Shown: piece after piece, positions 5,414 through 13,054 of the stretch
Layout: every line of letters starts with the position of its first letter
Position numbering within the stretch: position 1 is the first letter of the stretch
DNA from: a virus
Length of the DNA: 32,135 bases
IMG/VR virus record: IMGVR_UViG_3300033149_002449
Location: 1-32,135 of that record
Reading direction: 5' to 3' (one strand)
The notes under the pieces: model-generated
Told to the model about the DNA's origin: nothing
Database searches by the model: none
The model's input: only the letters and a program-made list of their open reading frames with translations
Position numbers and translations under genes: made by a program

Positions 5414-5854
5414 ATGAAAGATATTAAAAGAATAGAGAGAGTTCTTAAAGAAGTTTTAGAAGAAAAAAAAGACAACCTTGTTAAATTAAGGATAGACTTG
5501 AATTATCGTCTTGAAATGGCTTCTCAATGGAAGAAAAAGTATGACGCATTGAAAGAAGAGCTTGAAAGGATAAGAAAAGATTTGAGCGTTCTTCAAATAA
5601 CAAAAGGACAATCGTCTAAAACCAAAGAAAAGATATTAAATCTTGAAAGTAGGGCAAGAGAAATAAACGAAGAATTGAGGAAATTAGAAAATAGCTTAAA
5701 TGAAGCACCTTTCATTGTGGATACACTTGTGAGAGCAAAAGAGTTTGTTGATTTAATCGATAAGGCAATTAAAAATCCTGAACGATTTTATAAAAGAACT
5801 AATGATTATATAGAAAAAGAGTATGTCAAAAAGAAAGGAAAAATTAACTCTTGA
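5414..5854 (+). CDS. Coiled-coil unknown protein
   Basis: 146 residues, almost entirely charged and helical. Heptad-like Leu/Ile spacing runs from about residue 5 to 105, interrupted by a Ser/Thr-rich turn near residue 60 (TKGQSSKTKEK), so it may form a long antiparallel hairpin. The C-terminal 40 residues are less regular (VDLIDKAIKNPERFYKR). No enzyme motif is visible. It could be a structural or scaffolding factor. It overlaps the next gene by 32 bases and sits between the sugar dehydrogenase and an HNH gene. Confidence 0.7.
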   Translation: MKDIKRIERVLKEVLEEKKDNLVKLRIDLNYRLEMASQWKKKYDALKEELERIRKDLSVLQITKGQSSKTKEKILNLESRAREINEELRKLENSLNEAPFIVDTLVRAKEFVDLIDKAIKNPERFYKRTNDYIEKEYVKKKGKINS

Positions 5855-6020
5855 ACAAGCGATTGAGAAAGCCAAGAAATGCGATGGTTATCTTGTGTTA
5901 ATAACCAGAAGAGAAGGTGAGAAACTATACCATAATACTTTTACTTTTAATTTTTTCAGAAACGATATTTTCCCAAGCTTGGAAGAGTTTGCTAAATTAC
6001 TTAAACCAGAAACAGAATGA
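5823..6020 (+). CDS. Small unknown protein (65 aa)
   Basis: Begins MSKRKEKLTLEQAIEKAKKCDGYLVLITRREGEKLYHNTFTFNFF: a basic helix followed by two or three beta strands, then a short C-terminal helix. Overlap of 32 bases with the coiled-coil gene. The fold pattern is that of many small phage accessory proteins; I cannot name the family. Confidence 0.6.
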   Translation: MSKRKEKLTLEQAIEKAKKCDGYLVLITRREGEKLYHNTFTFNFFRNDIFPSLEEFAKLLKPETE

Positions 6021-6036
6021 AGAATAAAAAGATGCT

Positions 6037-6042
6037 TATAAT
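6037..6042 (+). promoter_or_regulatory. TATAAT element directly before an HNH gene
   Basis: A perfect -10 hexamer six bases before ATG 6049, placing a start site at or within a base or two of the ATG, as in leaderless mRNAs. The same arrangement (TATAAT, six bases, ATGAAAAA) precedes the paralogous HNH gene at 12428 (TATAAT at 12416-12421). No good -35 is visible at either. Confidence 0.35.
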
Positions 6043-6048
6043 TAAATA

Positions 6049-6507
6049 ATGAAAAAGGATTGGGCAAAAAGAGATAAAAAAGGAAGGTTTGTTAAAGGTT
6101 CAGGTGGTTTTTGGAAAGGTAAAAAACTTCCTTACAGGAAAAAATTGAGCGAAATACACAAGGAATTAGTTAAAAAAGGCAAAAATGTCCCTCCATCAAG
6201 AAAAGGTATCTCGCCGGCAAATAAAGGAAAACCAAGATTGGATATAACTGGAGAAAAAAATCCTAATTGGAAAGGTGGGGTTTCGAAAAATCAAAGACCA
6301 GTAAGGAGTATAAGATATAAAAAATGGAGAATGGCGGTGTTTATGAGAGATGATTTTACTTGTCAGTTTTGTGGAATTAGAGGCGTTTATTTAGAAGCTC
6401 ATCATATTAAACCGTGGAGCAAATATCCAAAACTAAGGTTTGATGTTAATAATGGAGTAACATTATGTAGAAGATGTCACGATTTAACAAAAACGGGAAG
6501 AAAATAA
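6049..6507 (+). CDS. Homing endonuclease, NUMOD3-like repeat plus HNH
   Basis: 152 residues. The N-terminal half is Lys/Gly-rich with NUMOD3-like DNA-binding segments (KGSGGFWKGKKLP, RKGISPANKGKPR), then a linker GEKNPNWKGG. The C-terminal half is an HNH nuclease: CQFCG (about residues 102-106), AHHIKPWSKYP, NNGVTLCRRCH. This order is that of free-standing phage homing endonucleases, which cut DNA at a specific site and promote their own spread. It is paralogous to the gene at 12428, sharing RYKKWR/KYRKWR, EAHHIK and KYPKLRF. It overlaps the deacetylase gene by 34 bases. Confidence 0.85.
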   Translation: MKKDWAKRDKKGRFVKGSGGFWKGKKLPYRKKLSEIHKELVKKGKNVPPSRKGISPANKGKPRLDITGEKNPNWKGGVSKNQRPVRSIRYKKWRMAVFMRDDFTCQFCGIRGVYLEAHHIKPWSKYPKLRFDVNNGVTLCRRCHDLTKTGRK

Positions 6508-7178
6508 AAATTTTAAGTTCTTGGGACGATGGAAACCAATTAGATATGACATTAGCTGATTTGCTTTTAGAGTATAAGATACCCTCTATTTTTTATATCC
6601 CAGCTAATTGTGATTTAACAGAAGGACAGATTAGATGTCTTGCCGGCGTTGGTTCTTGTTCATTAAGCAAAAAAATGAAAGGGTTGTTTGAAATCGGGTC
6701 GCATTCTTTGTCGCATCCTGAAGATTTGAAGAAATTAGACGATAGGAAATTAACAGAAGAAATTGCGGGTTCAAAAGTTTATTTAGAACAAATTATTGAA
6801 ATGCCAGTCACGAAATTTTGTTACCCATCTGGGAGATATGATGATAGAGTAAAAGAAAAAGTTAAGTTGGCAGGGTTTAAAGAAGCGAGAACGGTTGATG
6901 TCTTAAACATAAAGTTTCCTAAAGACCCGTTTATGACAAAACCTACTATTCATGTTTACCCAGAAAGAAAAGAATACGGCGATAAAACTTGGATTGATTA
7001 TGCTCACCAGCTTTTTGATAAAGTAATAGAAGAAGGGGGAAGATTTGAATTATGGGGTCATAGCTATGAAATAGAACTTTATAACCAATGGGAGTTTTTA
7101 GAGGATTTTCTGTGGTATATGGACAAGAGAATGAAAGAAATTAACTATCCGAGATTATGCCAAAAAAAATCAAAATAA
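6474..7178 (+). CDS. Polysaccharide deacetylase (NodB homology)
   Basis: 234 residues. Carbohydrate esterase 4 motifs are visible: SWDDG (residues 16-20, the catalytic and metal Asp), GSHSLSHPE (about 74-82, the metal-binding His pair), FCYPSGRYD (about 118-126) and a C-terminal WGHSYE (about 195-200) in the position of the last catalytic His. Relatives remove N- or O-acetyl groups from peptidoglycan, chitin-like or capsule sugars. There is no signal peptide, so it would act on a cytoplasmic precursor, or be released by lysis or carried by the virion. It overlaps the HNH gene before it by 34 bases and the next gene by 22. Confidence 0.85.
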   Translation: MSRFNKNGKKIKILSSWDDGNQLDMTLADLLLEYKIPSIFYIPANCDLTEGQIRCLAGVGSCSLSKKMKGLFEIGSHSLSHPEDLKKLDDRKLTEEIAGSKVYLEQIIEMPVTKFCYPSGRYDDRVKEKVKLAGFKEARTVDVLNIKFPKDPFMTKPTIHVYPERKEYGDKTWIDYAHQLFDKVIEEGGRFELWGHSYEIELYNQWEFLEDFLWYMDKRMKEINYPRLCQKKSK

Positions 7179-7429
7179 ATAAGTGGGATATAGTAGAAAT
7201 AGAATGGCTTGATTCTGTTGTAACAAATCGCCCAATTTGGTGTCTAAACTCCTTGGTTAATTGGAATATGATAGAAAATAGTTCTTTACACAAAACGGTT
7301 GGATACCTAATTAGAGAAACAGATGTTTTTATTAGTGTTTGTCAATCAAGGCGGGAAACAGATGACCAAATTGGAATGCTAATGACTATTCCGAAGAAGG
7401 CGATAATTAAAGTAAGAAAACTGAAATGA
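7157..7429 (+). CDS. Small unknown phage protein (90 aa)
   Basis: The protein is beta-rich with the pattern KWDIVEIEWLDS, then VGYLIRETDVFISVCQS, then MTIPKKAIIKVRKL at the C-terminus. I have seen this general pattern (x-VGYL-x-E-T ... IPK-x-x-I) in many small phage proteins of unknown role, probably a compact beta barrel. It lies between the deacetylase (22-base overlap) and a small membrane protein (ATGA overlap). No catalytic residues are evident. Confidence 0.65.
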   Translation: MPKKIKINKWDIVEIEWLDSVVTNRPIWCLNSLVNWNMIENSSLHKTVGYLIRETDVFISVCQSRRETDDQIGMLMTIPKKAIIKVRKLK

Positions 7430-7608
7430 TTTTTGAGATTATAGCTATTGCTTTATTTATAATAATGTTGATTGGAATAGAGAAAAAAAACTGGAAAAGT
7501 TGGGGTTCAATGATAATTGTGGTTTTCGCTTTAGTTCTTGCTTCTCGAGTTGGATATTTCCTATTCAAAATTGTTAAATGGTTTTTAGCAGGCGGGTCAT
7601 TTGAGTAA
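7426..7608 (+). CDS. Small two-helix membrane protein
   Basis: 60 residues. Residues 2-17 (IFEIIAIALFIIMLIG) and about 28-51 (GSMIIVVFALVLASRVGYFLF) are hydrophobic and long enough to span a membrane, with a Lys/Trp-rich turn between. It overlaps both neighbours (ATGA upstream, TAATG downstream). Size and topology would allow a holin acting with the lysozyme-like protein at 3660, but its position beside a glycosyltransferase equally allows a membrane partner of glycan assembly. Confidence 0.6.
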   Translation: MIFEIIAIALFIIMLIGIEKKNWKSWGSMIIVVFALVLASRVGYFLFKIVKWFLAGGSFE

Positions 7609-8471
7609 TGAAAATTTATATTCCGCAAAGAGCTAAATATGGAATTGGTGGTGGGTGGACTTTTACGAGAAATATACAAAAAGCATTGGGTGGTAAGGTT
7701 CAGTTTGTTAATTCTTTAGAAGATTGTGATATTTATTTTATTCCCGGTTCTACGCTTGCCGAAAGAAATGAAGTCAAAAAAGTAAAAGGTTTAAAAAAGA
7801 AAATTGTTCTGCGAATTGATAATGTACCTCGAAATAGCAGAAACCGAAATACAGGAACATTCCGTTTATATGATTATTCTCAATTAGCAGATGAAGTTAT
7901 TTATCAATCAGAATGGGCAAGGCGATGGATTTATCCGTTCATTAAAAGAGAAGGAGTAATAATTTTAAATGGCACAGATGAAACAATTTTTAAACCAGAA
8001 GGGCCGAAGATACCAAAAGAAGGAAACCCTCAGTATCTTTATTCCAGATATAATCGAGATGAAACAAAAAGATGGGAAAGAGCTTGGTATGATTTCCAAA
8101 AGATTTATTATGAAAACCCAGAAGCCCATTTATGGATAGTTGGAAGATTTAGTCCAGAACAAGAAAAGTATCATTTTGATTTTTTTGGCGGGGCCGAAAA
8201 AAGATATAGATATTTTGGGGTAGTTAAAAGCCCAGAAGAAATGGCAATGATTTATAGGGGAGCCGATTATCTGCTTTACACTTATGAAATGGACGCTTGT
8301 AGTAATGTTTTGGTAGAAGCAATTATGTGTGGAATGAAAATTATTTTAAGAACTGATGGTATGGGTAGTGCGTGGGAAATTATGAAAGCACCTAAAGAAC
8401 AATTAACGTTAAAATTTATGGGAGAGAGATATTTAGAAGTCTTTAATAAAGTATTAAAATATGAGCAATAA
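7608..8471 (+). CDS. GT4-type glycosyltransferase
   Basis: 287 residues, shorter than the usual 350-400 for GT-B enzymes. The N-terminal part has a Gly-rich loop YGIGGGWTF (about residues 11-19). The C-terminal Rossmann domain has LWIVGRF, a strand-loop YRYFGVVKSPEEMAMIYRGA and the donor-binding motif EMDACSNVLVEAIMCGMKII, the counterpart of the E-x7-E region of GT4 enzymes. It should transfer a sugar from a nucleotide-sugar donor with retained anomeric configuration. Acceptor unknown. The shortening is mostly in the N-terminal acceptor domain. Confidence 0.8.
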   Translation: MKIYIPQRAKYGIGGGWTFTRNIQKALGGKVQFVNSLEDCDIYFIPGSTLAERNEVKKVKGLKKKIVLRIDNVPRNSRNRNTGTFRLYDYSQLADEVIYQSEWARRWIYPFIKREGVIILNGTDETIFKPEGPKIPKEGNPQYLYSRYNRDETKRWERAWYDFQKIYYENPEAHLWIVGRFSPEQEKYHFDFFGGAEKRYRYFGVVKSPEEMAMIYRGADYLLYTYEMDACSNVLVEAIMCGMKIILRTDGMGSAWEIMKAPKEQLTLKFMGERYLEVFNKVLKYEQ

Positions 8472-8667
8472 AATTAAAAAAGACCCAACTTTAGCTGGTA
8501 TCCTTTCGTTTCTTATCCCGGGATTAGGGCAAATATATGCGGGAAATGCAATTAAAGGAATTTTATTTTTCATTGCTACCTTTGGGGGTATGTTTTTAAT
8601 TATTCCGGGAATTGTATTTTGGATAATTAGTATTTTTGATGCTGTTAGCGAGGCAAAAAAAGGCTAA
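8461..8667 (+). CDS. TM2-like small membrane protein
   Basis: 68 residues with two hydrophobic segments, LAGILSFLIPGLGQIYAG (about 11-28) and GILFFIATFGGMFLIIPGIV (about 33-52). The SFLIPGLGQIYAG-x-x-x-KG pattern is typical of TM2/DUF5683-type proteins found across bacteria. Their role is poorly known. It overlaps the glycosyltransferase stop by 11 bases. A host-derived origin is plausible because the motif is more common in cellular genomes than in phages. Confidence 0.65.
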   Translation: MSNKIKKDPTLAGILSFLIPGLGQIYAGNAIKGILFFIATFGGMFLIIPGIVFWIISIFDAVSEAKKG

Positions 8668-8670
8668 AAT

Positions 8671-9237
8671 ATGGCATCTTTTACCAGAATTCAATTGGAA
8701 AAATGGCTGAAGACAATTGATGTAAAAGCGGAAAGAGTACTTGATATTGGCGGTTCTCAATTACCGGTCAAAGGCAGAACTAAATCTTGGGAAGTTGAGA
8801 TTTATAACATATTAGATTTACCCGAACCCCATGAGACAAAAAAAGAACCAGATATTCTGATGGATATTCAAGATGAAGAACCAATGCTTGAAGCTGGGCC
8901 CGGATATGATATTGTATTTTGTCTTGAGGTTGCGGAGTATTGGTATAATCCGCTTCAAGCATTAAAAAATATCGGTTATTTCCTTAAAGAAGGTGGAATT
9001 TTGTATATTTCGTTTCACTTCATTTATGGAATACATCGTCCTGTTGGGACTGATTTTTTAAGATATACCCCAGAAGGAGTAGAAGAATTACTTAAAAGAA
9101 CTGAATTTGAGATTTTAGAGCATAAGTATAGAATTGGAAATGGAATTGAAGAAATGTATCAACGGAATCAGATGAGAGTTAGAAAAGATATCCCTCAAAA
9201 TGTGATTGGTTCACTTATTACAGCAAAAAAGGTTTAA
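8671..9237 (+). CDS. SAM-dependent methyltransferase (class I)
   Basis: 188 residues. Motif I is VLDIGGSQLPV (about residues 24-34), an acidic segment EPDILMDIQDEE follows, then IVFCLEVAEYWYNPLQALKN (the usual hE-H position of Methyltransf_11 reads AEYW here) and FLKEGGILYISFHF. Relatives methylate sugars, lipids or small molecules; the setting suggests a sugar O-methyltransferase capping a glycan. The N-terminus is short and begins with a helix. It starts three bases after the preceding stop. Confidence 0.75.
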   Translation: MASFTRIQLEKWLKTIDVKAERVLDIGGSQLPVKGRTKSWEVEIYNILDLPEPHETKKEPDILMDIQDEEPMLEAGPGYDIVFCLEVAEYWYNPLQALKNIGYFLKEGGILYISFHFIYGIHRPVGTDFLRYTPEGVEELLKRTEFEILEHKYRIGNGIEEMYQRNQMRVRKDIPQNVIGSLITAKKV

Positions 9238-9248
9238 TATACTAAATT

Positions 9249-9803
9249 ATGCTTAAGTTAAATCTTGGCGGAGGTCCCAAAATAATACCGGGTTTTGTAA
9301 ATGTAGATGCTTTAGATTGGAATGGAATAACAGAAGTTGTCCTTGATTTGACTAAAATTCCTTATCCTTGGAAAGATGAGAGTGCAGAAGAGATTGTTGC
9401 TCAAGAAGTATTAGAACACATCAGTTTTAAAAAGACCTTAAAAGTTCTTAAAGAATGGTATCGAATTTTAAAAAAGGGCGGTAAATTAACGATTCAAGTT
9501 CCAGATATAGGCAAGATGTGTGAGTACTATGTTAATGGTCAGGTTTGTGGTTGCGTTCCTCGCAAAGCAAAGAGAATAGAAGATTTTAAAGCGAACCCAG
9601 ATTGTTGGATATGTGGGGGTAAGGCAAAAATAAATACGACTCGTTGGATTTATGCTTTCACGGGGGCCCAGAAACATAGTTATGATTATCATCGAAATGT
9701 TTTTACTAAAGAGATTTTAAAGATAAATTTAATAAAAGCAGGTTTTCAAAAGATTCAATGGAAGGACAACATTTATAAACTTATTGCGATTTGCTACAAA
9801 TAA
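9249..9803 (+). CDS. SAM-dependent methyltransferase with a Cys-rich insertion
   Basis: 184 residues. Motif I LNLGGGPKIIPGFVNVD (about 4-20), a conserved AQEVLEHISF (about 55-64), then WYRILKKGGKLTIQVPDI. Between the VPD strand and the last helices is an unusual insertion with CGC (about 98-100) and CWICGG (about 117-122), likely one zinc site, before AFTGAQKHSYDYH. Similar methyltransferases act on glycan or lipid-linked sugars. The stop at 9803 is one base before the ATG of the intein-bearing gene. Confidence 0.75.
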   Translation: MLKLNLGGGPKIIPGFVNVDALDWNGITEVVLDLTKIPYPWKDESAEEIVAQEVLEHISFKKTLKVLKEWYRILKKGGKLTIQVPDIGKMCEYYVNGQVCGCVPRKAKRIEDFKANPDCWICGGKAKINTTRWIYAFTGAQKHSYDYHRNVFTKEILKINLIKAGFQKIQWKDNIYKLIAICYK

Positions 9804-9804
9804 T

Positions 9805-12396
9805 ATGAAACTTTTAATTGTATCAGTTAAACCGGGGTCGGCGATTGATAGATTATCATTATCAATCGCTAAATATAACGAGCATTTATGTCCAACAGTT
9901 TTGCCAGTTCACCCTAAGAGACCCGGATTAGACGTCTTGAAAAGATTTGAAGAATTAGCCAGAGAAGCGGACTTGATACATTTCCAGTATTGGAAGAGTG
10001 CGGTAATGCTTTTAAAAAGATATGCTTTTTTACAAAGTAAACCCAAAATTCTTACTCATCATAATCCTTATGATTTACATCAGAGAGATTGGAGAGAATT
10101 TAATGCGGTAGTTGTGAATAACCTGACACAACAAAGAGAACTGCCGGGGTCAATTTATATTCCTTTATCAGTTGATTTAGATTTCTTTCAGTTCAATGAA
10201 AATTATTGTCCTAATAAAGATTGTAATGCCTGTTTACATAGATGTAAGACGGTTGGAATGGTAGCCGCAAGAATAGAAGGAAAAAAAGGAATAAGAGAAG
10301 TAGCTCAAGCGTGTGCTGATTTGGGCTATCGTTTTCTTTTAGTAGGGAGAGTTTCAAGACCTGCCTATATGAAACAGATATTAGATATAGGAGTTGAATT
10401 CAAAGAAGACGTTACAGATGAAGAATTGAGGAATTTATATAAAAGAATGACGGTTTTGGTTTGTAACTCGGTGGATAATTTTGAATGTTATGATGATAAA
10501 ACGGAAGTTCTAACTGAAGATGGATGGAAAAAAATTAAAGATGTAAAAAATGAAAAAGTTGCGACTCTCAATCCGCAGAGCAATTATTTAGAATTTCAGA
10601 AACCAATTAGAAAAATGGTTTATGATTATAAAGGTGTTCTTTATTCTGTTGACAATAGAAGTTTAAGTTTTGCTGTGACGCCAAATCATAAGATGTGGGT
10701 TTCTACAAGAACTACTGACAAGAATAGAAAAGCAATATACAAGCCATACAGATTTGTTGAGGCAAAGGACTTGCCCCAGTCTTTTAAGATACAAAGAACC
10801 TGTAAATGGAAAGGGAATAGATATAAAGAAGGCAGTATAGATTGGTATAGATTTATGGGGATTTGGTTAGCAGAAGGAAGTGTTTATAGACAAAGTAAAA
10901 ATAGTTGTAGAATTACTATATCGGCGGTGAAGAAAGAAGAAAAAAAGAAAATAAGAGGGCTTTTGACAAAAATGGGATTTGATTTTCAAGAGATAAAAGA
11001 TGGTTTTAGATTTAGCGAAAGACAAAACAAGGGATATAGATATAAGTTTGGAAGATATCTTGAGCAATTTGGGAAAGCACCAGAAAAATTTGTTCCGAAA
11101 GAAATTCTTAATGCGAGGCCAAAGTATATAAACGAATTCCTTGAATGGTTTAGTTATGGAGATGGAATGAAATATAATGGAAACAGGATTTTTTTTACAA
11201 GTTCAGAAAAGTTGGCAGATGGGATACAAGAATGTTTATTGAAAATAGGCAAGAATGTTTATATTTCTAAAAGGAAAAGAAAAAAGAAGCGATGGATTGT
11301 TGACCACTGGGCAAATACTAATGAAATAGAATATGTTATTTATGAAAAGTCTAAAAAGTTGGAAAGTTATGTCAGAAAAAATCTTGATTTGAAAAAAATT
11401 AAGTATAACGGAAAGGTTTATTGTTTAGAAGTGCCTAATCATATTTTGCTTGTTAGAAGAAATAAGAAAACAATGTTTTGCGGAAATTCAGGAACTTTGC
11501 CAATTCTTGAAGCAATGGCTATGGGGGTGCCGGTTCTTACTCGAAATGTTGGACACGTTCCAGATATTTATAACGAGAAGAATATGGTAGTAAGGTCAGG
11601 CAAGACAGAAGATTTGGAAGATTTAAAAAATGAATTAAAAGCATTGATGGATAACAGAAAGAGAATGTTAGAATTAAGAGAGGAAGGTTGGAAAACGGTA
11701 AAAGATTTTTCAGATGCTAAAATGGCCCGTCGATATGCCAGATTATATAATAAAGTTCTTTTCGAAGAACCATTGGTTTCAGTAATTATTCCAACTTATA
11801 ATAGAAAGAAACAAGTACTTGAGATTTTAGAAGCATTAGATGAACAAAATTATCAAAACATAGAAGCGATTATAGCTGATGATAACTCCGTTGATGGAAC
11901 AGAATCGGCAGTAAAATCAATGCGAGAGAAGGTAAGATACCCGATTAAGTATTTAAATACAAATCGGGATGGATACAATTTAGCAATGGCAAGAAATATG
12001 GCAGTGATTGAGGCGGATGGAGAAGCAATAGTTTTTTGTGATAGCAGATTAAAACCATACGAGGATGCTATTTATCAATTTGCCAAAAGAGTTTTAAGGG
12101 ACAAAGAAAAAGTTTGGTATTTTGGAAATAAGGGAAGCGGCAAGAGGAGTTTCGTTGAAAACTTTAGTGCTGTCAGGAGAAGCTATCTTATTCGAGCAGG
12201 TATGTTTAACGAAAGAATTACAGAATGGGGCGGAACTACACAAGAGATTTCTACGAGGTTTAAAAGTCAAGGGTTTAAGTTTAGATACTTGCCATTCGCT
12301 CGGGCTAAAGAAATCCTTTCGTCAAAATCAAAATATAGAAAAAAAGAATCTCTTTGGAAAATGAAGTTTCTATTATGGAAGCTTTATGGGATTTGA
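9805..12396 (+). CDS. GT4-GT2 fused glycosyltransferase interrupted by an intein
   Basis: 863 residues before splicing, from ATG 9805; a TTG at 9784 would overlap the previous gene. Residues 1-227 are the N-terminal part of a GT4 enzyme, including VGMVAARIEGKKG and NSVDNFE. An intein occupies 228-561. The frame then resumes with SGTLPILEAMAMGVPV, completing the E-x7-E donor motif, so the spliced protein would be 529 residues. From about residue 656 a GT2 domain begins: VSVIIPTYNRKKQVLEI, IIADDNSVDGTESA, ARNMAV and FCDSRL, where the second Asp of the usual DxD is replaced. The product is therefore a two-domain enzyme probably adding two sugars in sequence. Without splicing the GT4 half should be inactive. 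Confidence 0.9.
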   Translation: MKLLIVSVKPGSAIDRLSLSIAKYNEHLCPTVLPVHPKRPGLDVLKRFEELAREADLIHFQYWKSAVMLLKRYAFLQSKPKILTHHNPYDLHQRDWREFNAVVVNNLTQQRELPGSIYIPLSVDLDFFQFNENYCPNKDCNACLHRCKTVGMVAARIEGKKGIREVAQACADLGYRFLLVGRVSRPAYMKQILDIGVEFKEDVTDEELRNLYKRMTVLVCNSVDNFECYDDKTEVLTEDGWKKIKDVKNEKVATLNPQSNYLEFQKPIRKMVYDYKGVLYSVDNRSLSFAVTPNHKMWVSTRTTDKNRKAIYKPYRFVEAKDLPQSFKIQRTCKWKGNRYKEGSIDWYRFMGIWLAEGSVYRQSKNSCRITISAVKKEEKKKIRGLLTKMGFDFQEIKDGFRFSERQNKGYRYKFGRYLEQFGKAPEKFVPKEILNARPKYINEFLEWFSYGDGMKYNGNRIFFTSSEKLADGIQECLLKIGKNVYISKRKRKKKRWIVDHWANTNEIEYVIYEKSKKLESYVRKNLDLKKIKYNGKVYCLEVPNHILLVRRNKKTMFCGNSGTLPILEAMAMGVPVLTRNVGHVPDIYNEKNMVVRSGKTEDLEDLKNELKALMDNRKRMLELREEGWKTVKDFSDAKMARRYARLYNKVLFEEPLVSVIIPTYNRKKQVLEILEALDEQNYQNIEAIIADDNSVDGTESAVKSMREKVRYPIKYLNTNRDGYNLAMARNMAVIEADGEAIVFCDSRLKPYEDAIYQFAKRVLRDKEKVWYFGNKGSGKRSFVENFSAVRRSYLIRAGMFNERITEWGGTTQEISTRFKSQGFKFRYLPFARAKEILSSKSKYRKKESLWKMKFLLWKLYGI
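10486..11487 (+). mobile_element. LAGLIDADG homing-endonuclease intein
   Basis: 334 codons in frame. Block A starts at Cys1 (CYDDKTEVLTEDGWKKI). Block B is FAVTPNHKMW with the TPNH at 65-68. The two LAGLIDADG helices are FMGIWLAEGS (about 123-132, Glu130) and FLEWFSYGDG (218-227, Asp226). Block F is VYCLEVPNHILLV (about 311-323) and block G ends FCGN, followed by Ser as +1 residue of the C-extein. All steps of standard class 1 splicing therefore have candidate residues, except that the usual penultimate His is Gly333. The join leaves NSVDNFE-SGTLPILEAMA, a normal GT4 motif. Confidence 0.9.
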
Positions 12397-12415
12397 TAGG
12401 TATGGTGGGATATAT

Positions 12416-12421
12416 TATAAT
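12416..12421 (+). promoter_or_regulatory. TATAAT element before the second NUMOD3-HNH gene
   Basis: Perfect -10 hexamer six bases before ATG 12428, the same spacing and almost the same surrounding sequence as at 6037-6049, implying the upstream DNA travelled with the endonuclease gene. Confidence 0.35.
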
Positions 12422-12427
12422 TAGATA

Positions 12428-13054
12428 ATGAAAAAAGGAACACATCATACAAAAGAAACTAAAGAAAAATTAAGAGAAATCAATTTAGGAAAACGTCATT
12501 CTGAGATAACGAAGTTGAAAATAAGTAAGTTAATGAAGGGTAGGAAAATTACTTGGGCTAATAAGATAAGTAGGGCACTTAAAGGAAGGAAATTATCCGA
12601 AGAGCATAAAAGAAAGCTGAGTGAGTCTCATAGGGGCTATAAAATGCCCGAAGACACGAAAAAGAAGATTAGTAAAGCAAACAAAGGGCGTCGTCTTCCC
12701 GAATGGCAAAAGAGATTAATAAGTATAGCACAGAAAACCAGAAAACATAAACCTACCGAAGGATTCAAAAAAGGGAGAGAACATCCAAATTGGAAGGGTG
12801 GGATTACTCCAAAAAATAATGAAATAAGAAATTCACCTAAGTATAGAAAATGGAGGCAAAATGTTTTAAGGCGAGATAATTATACTTGCCAAAAATGCGG
12901 ATTGAAAGGTGGATGGAATAGAGAATTAAAAAGAAGAATTGTATTAGAGGCACATCATATCAAATCTTTTGCTAAATATCCTAAATTGAGATTTGTGATT
13001 AGAAATGGTATAACATTATGCCGAAATTGTCATCGCAAGATGTATGGTAAATAA
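12428..13054 (+). CDS. Homing endonuclease, NUMOD3 repeats plus HNH
   Basis: 208 residues. The N-terminal part has at least four NUMOD3-type repeats (ETKEKLREINLGKRHSE, LKISKLMKGRKIT, EHKRKLSESHRGYKMPE, DTKKKISKANKGRRLPE), which wrap target DNA in related enzymes. After a GREHPNWKGGIT linker comes the HNH domain: CQKCG (about 156-160), EAHHIKSFAKYPKLRF and NGITLCRNCH. It is a longer relative of the gene at 6049. It lies just after the intein-bearing gene, so two kinds of homing endonuclease gather around one glycosyltransferase. The stop overlaps the next gene by 11 bases. Confidence 0.85.
   Translation: MKKGTHHTKETKEKLREINLGKRHSEITKLKISKLMKGRKITWANKISRALKGRKLSEEHKRKLSESHRGYKMPEDTKKKISKANKGRRLPEWQKRLISIAQKTRKHKPTEGFKKGREHPNWKGGITPKNNEIRNSPKYRKWRQNVLRRDNYTCQKCGLKGGWNRELKRRIVLEAHHIKSFAKYPKLRFVIRNGITLCRNCHRKMYGK

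Noticed and set aside
9784-9804. TTG start for the intein-bearing glycosyltransferase
   Set aside because: It would overlap the preceding methyltransferase, while ATG 9805 follows the stop directly and starts on the first beta strand MKLLIVSV.
12122-12364. 80-residue + strand frame inside the GT2 domain
   Set aside because: It lies wholly within a well-supported gene in another frame and has no recognisable features.
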